DNA from: Vespula vulgaris
Taxonomy: Eukaryota > Arthropoda > Insecta > Hymenoptera > Vespidae
Assembly: GCF_905475345.1 (NCBI RefSeq)
Contig: NC_066587.1
Location: forward strand, 1,254,570 to 1,318,569
Direction of reading: 5' to 3'
Length of the DNA: 64,000 nucleotides
A program made the position numbers and the translations under genes. The notes beneath the pieces were generated by a model. That model saw only the letters and a list, made by a program, of their open reading frames with translations. It was not told where the DNA came from and searched no databases. Below are positions 61,973 through 64,000 of the stretch, piece after piece; position 1 is the first letter of the stretch; each line of letters opens with the position of its first letter.

Positions 61973-62235
61973 ATATAGTCGTCACGACGGATCACGTCGA
62001 AGTCGTGATCTCGCGCGGCCCTCTTCGCAGCGCAGGACGGCGAGATCTTTCTTGTGATCAGGCCTTTGCGAGAGGGAGTCGAAAGGAGAGGAGGAATAAG
62101 AGGATCCCTCCTTCTCCGGAGAACGAACCTCCGTAGAAAGTTCTGGTGCGTGCAATGCGAAACGTGACAGAACCCACCCGCCCTTCGTCCGCCCTCCTAA
62201 CAATACCCTCGTCTTCTTATGCCTCTGCTTCTTCT
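61973..62235 (-). other. Complex GC-rich island with stem-loop and unassigned minus-strand frame
   Basis: GATCACG (61990-61996) pairs with CGTGATC (62004-62010); TTCTCCGGAGAA (62112-62123) is a 12-bp palindrome. The minus strand is open for about 75 non-repetitive codons (ends DLAVLRCEEGRARSRLRRDP) but is led only by an Arg-rich repeat translation. No known domain. Confidence 0.25.
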
Positions 62236-62286
62236 CCTTCCCACTCCTTCTCCTTCTCCTTCTCCTTCTTCTTCTTCTTCTCCTTC
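62236..62286. repeat. (CTCCTT)n and (TTC)n
   Basis: Hexamer/triplet pyrimidine array. Confidence 0.9.
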
Positions 62287-62339
62287 TCTTCGTTCTTAAG
62301 ATAGAAAAGAGACAACGTGAGAGTAAGAGAGAAAGACAA

Positions 62340-62394
62340 AGAACGAGAGAACCCGAGAGAAAGAGAGAGAGAGCGAGAGAGAGAGAGAGATAGT
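62340..62394. repeat. GA array
   Basis: GA units with GC interruptions. Confidence 0.9.
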
Positions 62395-62640
62395 AAAGGT
62401 ACTGGTCGCGTTTACTCCGGTGCACCCGATATCTCCGGATGCTATTTCTTCGGCCGTTACAGGACGCCGAGGATAACCGGAATATCTGTTAGGACGACGT
62501 CCAATTCTACCGCGTGCCACTGTGGCAATAAATCCTACCGCGGAATGGCGCGTAAAAGCGTAACACGTCGAAGCAAACGTTAAGCGCATCGACTCTTGCC
62601 CCACGCTACGTGAATTTACTAGACCTCCCTTGACTCTGAT
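62395..62640. other. Candidate conserved noncoding island
   Basis: CCGATATCTCCGGATGC, GAGGATAACCGGAATATC, TGCCAC-T-GTGGCA (13-bp near-palindrome) and AATAAATCC. Both strands are open in places; no product recognised. Confidence 0.3.
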
Positions 62641-62760
62641 ACTTCCCCTCACCACTCCTCTCCTCTCCTCTCCTCTTCTCCTCAACCCCTCACACTTCCC
62701 ATTTCTCTCTCTTCCTTCCTCGTCCTTCTTTCTAACACACCCTCTCTCTATCACATTTTT
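62641..62760. repeat. Pyrimidine tract with (TCTCC)n
   Basis: About four TCTCC units at 62655-62675. Confidence 0.85.
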
Positions 62761-63058
62761 CCAGGTTTATCGTTTTATCTCTTTTTTTCTCGTATCGTGA
62801 CTTTGCTTTTTCGTTGCTTATTAATAAGTACTTTACTAGTTTTGTATATTTATATATATATATGTGTGTGTGTGTGTATTTGTATGTGTAGATTAGTAGA
62901 TTTAGATAATACAGCATGAGAATAAGAGAGAAAGAATATATGTGATTAATATTATACTTATTGTTGGATAAAATTGTTTCTCTCTTCTTTCTTCCTTTTT
63001 CTCTTTTCTAATTAGAAATTCTATTTACACTCAATGCGTGTGTTTTCCATTGTGGATT
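62761..63058. other. AT-rich filler
   Basis: TA/TG tract 62850-62878. No gene recognised. Confidence 0.45.
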
Positions 63059-63245
63059 ATCCAAGTGGAATAAATTTTTAATACGAAAGGGACCTGTTAA
63101 ATAATGATGCCCGTAAGAGAAATAAAGTCCGATGTGATTTGGATCACCCCGTATAAGCTTAGCAAAGAGTCTTACAGGCACAGCTTCGCTATCTTAGCTC
63201 ACGATCCTGATCACGATCACGCACGCACGTTGAACCGCCCACTGC
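63059..63245 (+). other. Complex island with unassigned open frame
   Basis: From the ATG at 63104 a non-repetitive frame (MMPVREIKSDVIWITPYKLS and about 28 more codons) runs into a CT tract. GTAAGAG right after the third codon is donor-like and TCTTACAG (63170-63177) acceptor-like, so it could equally be split. GATCCTGATCACGATCACGC is palindrome-rich. Confidence 0.2.
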
Positions 63246-63474
63246 GTTCCTCTCCCTCCTCCTCCTTATCTTTATCCTCCTTCTTCTCTCTCTCTTTTTC
63301 TCTTTCTCTTTCTCTCTTTCCTTTGCTTTCCCTACCCTATCGTATACAACTCCCTATACGTTAGTATCTACACACAGATTTTCTCTCGAGAGACTCTTCG
63401 TAAAAATTACAAAAATCATTTCAAGGATTTTCTCTCTCTCTCCCTCTCTTTCTCCTTTTCTATCTATCTCTCTT

Positions 63475-63512
<38 letters not shown>
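63246..63512. repeat. CT tracts with unique spacer
   Basis: Pyrimidine tracts 63246-63335 and 63428-63511; the last holds about 16 CT units. Confidence 0.9.
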
Positions 63513-63513
<1 letters not shown>

Positions 63514-63760
63514 GTCCCTCTTTATCCTTCTCGTAGCCAACGTCGTAATTAGTATCGAAACGCGTGGACGATGAGACGTGATACATCGTACACAACACGC
63601 GTAAGTACAGATCGATACGTAATAAATATAATTACGTATGGATGTATGTATGTATGTATATATGTGTGCGTTTATATACGTGTACATATGTTGGCAACTC
63701 TCTTACATCGAGGCATCCATTCTCGTAATTGATAATACTATTTTGCGAATTATGAATTGA
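63513..63760. other. Unique and AT-rich filler
   Basis: GTAT patch 63641-63665. No gene recognised. Confidence 0.4.
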
Positions 63761-64000
63761 TACGGTATATCAACGTAGATGTATTTGCGATATTAATTAT
63801 TAGGAACGATTCGTTCTCTGTACCTAAATTCTCGTATGCGTCTGCTGTTCGTACAAATATGTAATTCTTACAAACTAAACCAACAATAATATACACGTTT
63901 CGATATATTCGTAATACGGAATCTAACATCGACGTTACTTGTAACATTAATTATTAGTCACGATTCGTTCCATGTATTATAGCTATCTAAATTTTCTGTA
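63761..64000. repeat. Diverged tandem duplication, about 154-bp period, running off the window
   Basis: TACGG..ATTAATTATTAG + ACGATTCGTTC..TA..AAATTCTC at 63761-63832 recurs from 63914 to the window end. Possibly the edge of a satellite-like array. Confidence 0.65.

Overview
This 64 kb window looks like nuclear DNA of an insect, most likely a hymenopteran (bee, wasp, ant or sawfly). That is inferred from an AT-rich background (ATCGAT, TTCGA, ACGT words), no visible CpG depletion, extreme microsatellite density, small decayed terminal-inverted-repeat elements and no intact transposon. Species cannot be determined. There is nothing prokaryotic in it: no operon, no ribosome-binding-site pattern, no CRISPR array.

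I find no protein-coding gene that I can recognise. Almost every long open frame is a translation of a simple repeat: SLSLS/RERER from (CT)n/(GA)n, YIYIY from (TA)n, and poly-Asp, Ser, Pro, Cys or His from trinucleotides. The two longest (about 365 and 325 codons) are of this kind. A few short stretches deserve a look as possible exons: a minus-strand tail ending GYDSYDGYDSYDDYDEQ-stop (44791-44873), a small signal-peptide-like ORF whose first ATG runs into a splice-donor-like GTATGC (7712-7789), an ATG in a perfect CAACATGGCGGC context (33043-33111), and unassigned open frames near 23389, 57585, 59103, 61982 and 63104. All are weak.

The window is best read as a large intron or intergenic domain in which islands of complex, GC-richer sequence (100-300 bp) alternate with AT-rich filler and long simple repeats. 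Islands lie near 0.85-0.98, 2.84-3.11, 6.1-6.25, 7.07-7.8, 8.16-8.28, 11.5-11.73, 13.48-13.61, 16.84-17.0, 18.5-18.67, 19.25-19.33, 24.9-25.05, 27.97-28.14, 28.74-28.86, 30.87-31.05, 31.84-32.15, 32.56-32.71, 33.0-33.11, 36.0-36.3, 38.15-38.29, 40.11-40.29, 40.45-40.72, 41.07-41.12, 42.3-42.78, 43.4-43.56, 48.2-48.4, 54.78-55.01, 57.59-57.83, 59.92-60.4, 60.9-61.06, 61.98-62.2, 62.4-62.63 and 63.06-63.24 kb. They carry homeodomain, Exd/Hox, Fox, E-box, Grainyhead-like and nuclear-receptor-like words plus compact hairpins, and are candidate enhancers or promoters. The clearest core promoter is at 42413 (+): an initiator with a DPE at exactly +28.

Two domains (33.3-35.3 kb and 37.06-38.56 kb) are purine-rich on the left and pyrimidine-rich on the right, switching at a short GC-rich core. 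Other structure includes diverged local duplications (21588/21968; 63761/63914; two inside CT tracts), an 89-bp TA-flanked inverted-repeat element at 29675-29763, a possible decayed Tc1-type element at 15066-15325, and strong hairpins at 48321-48367, 40510-40529 and 54894-54921. Without comparative or RNA data the functional readings are hypotheses.
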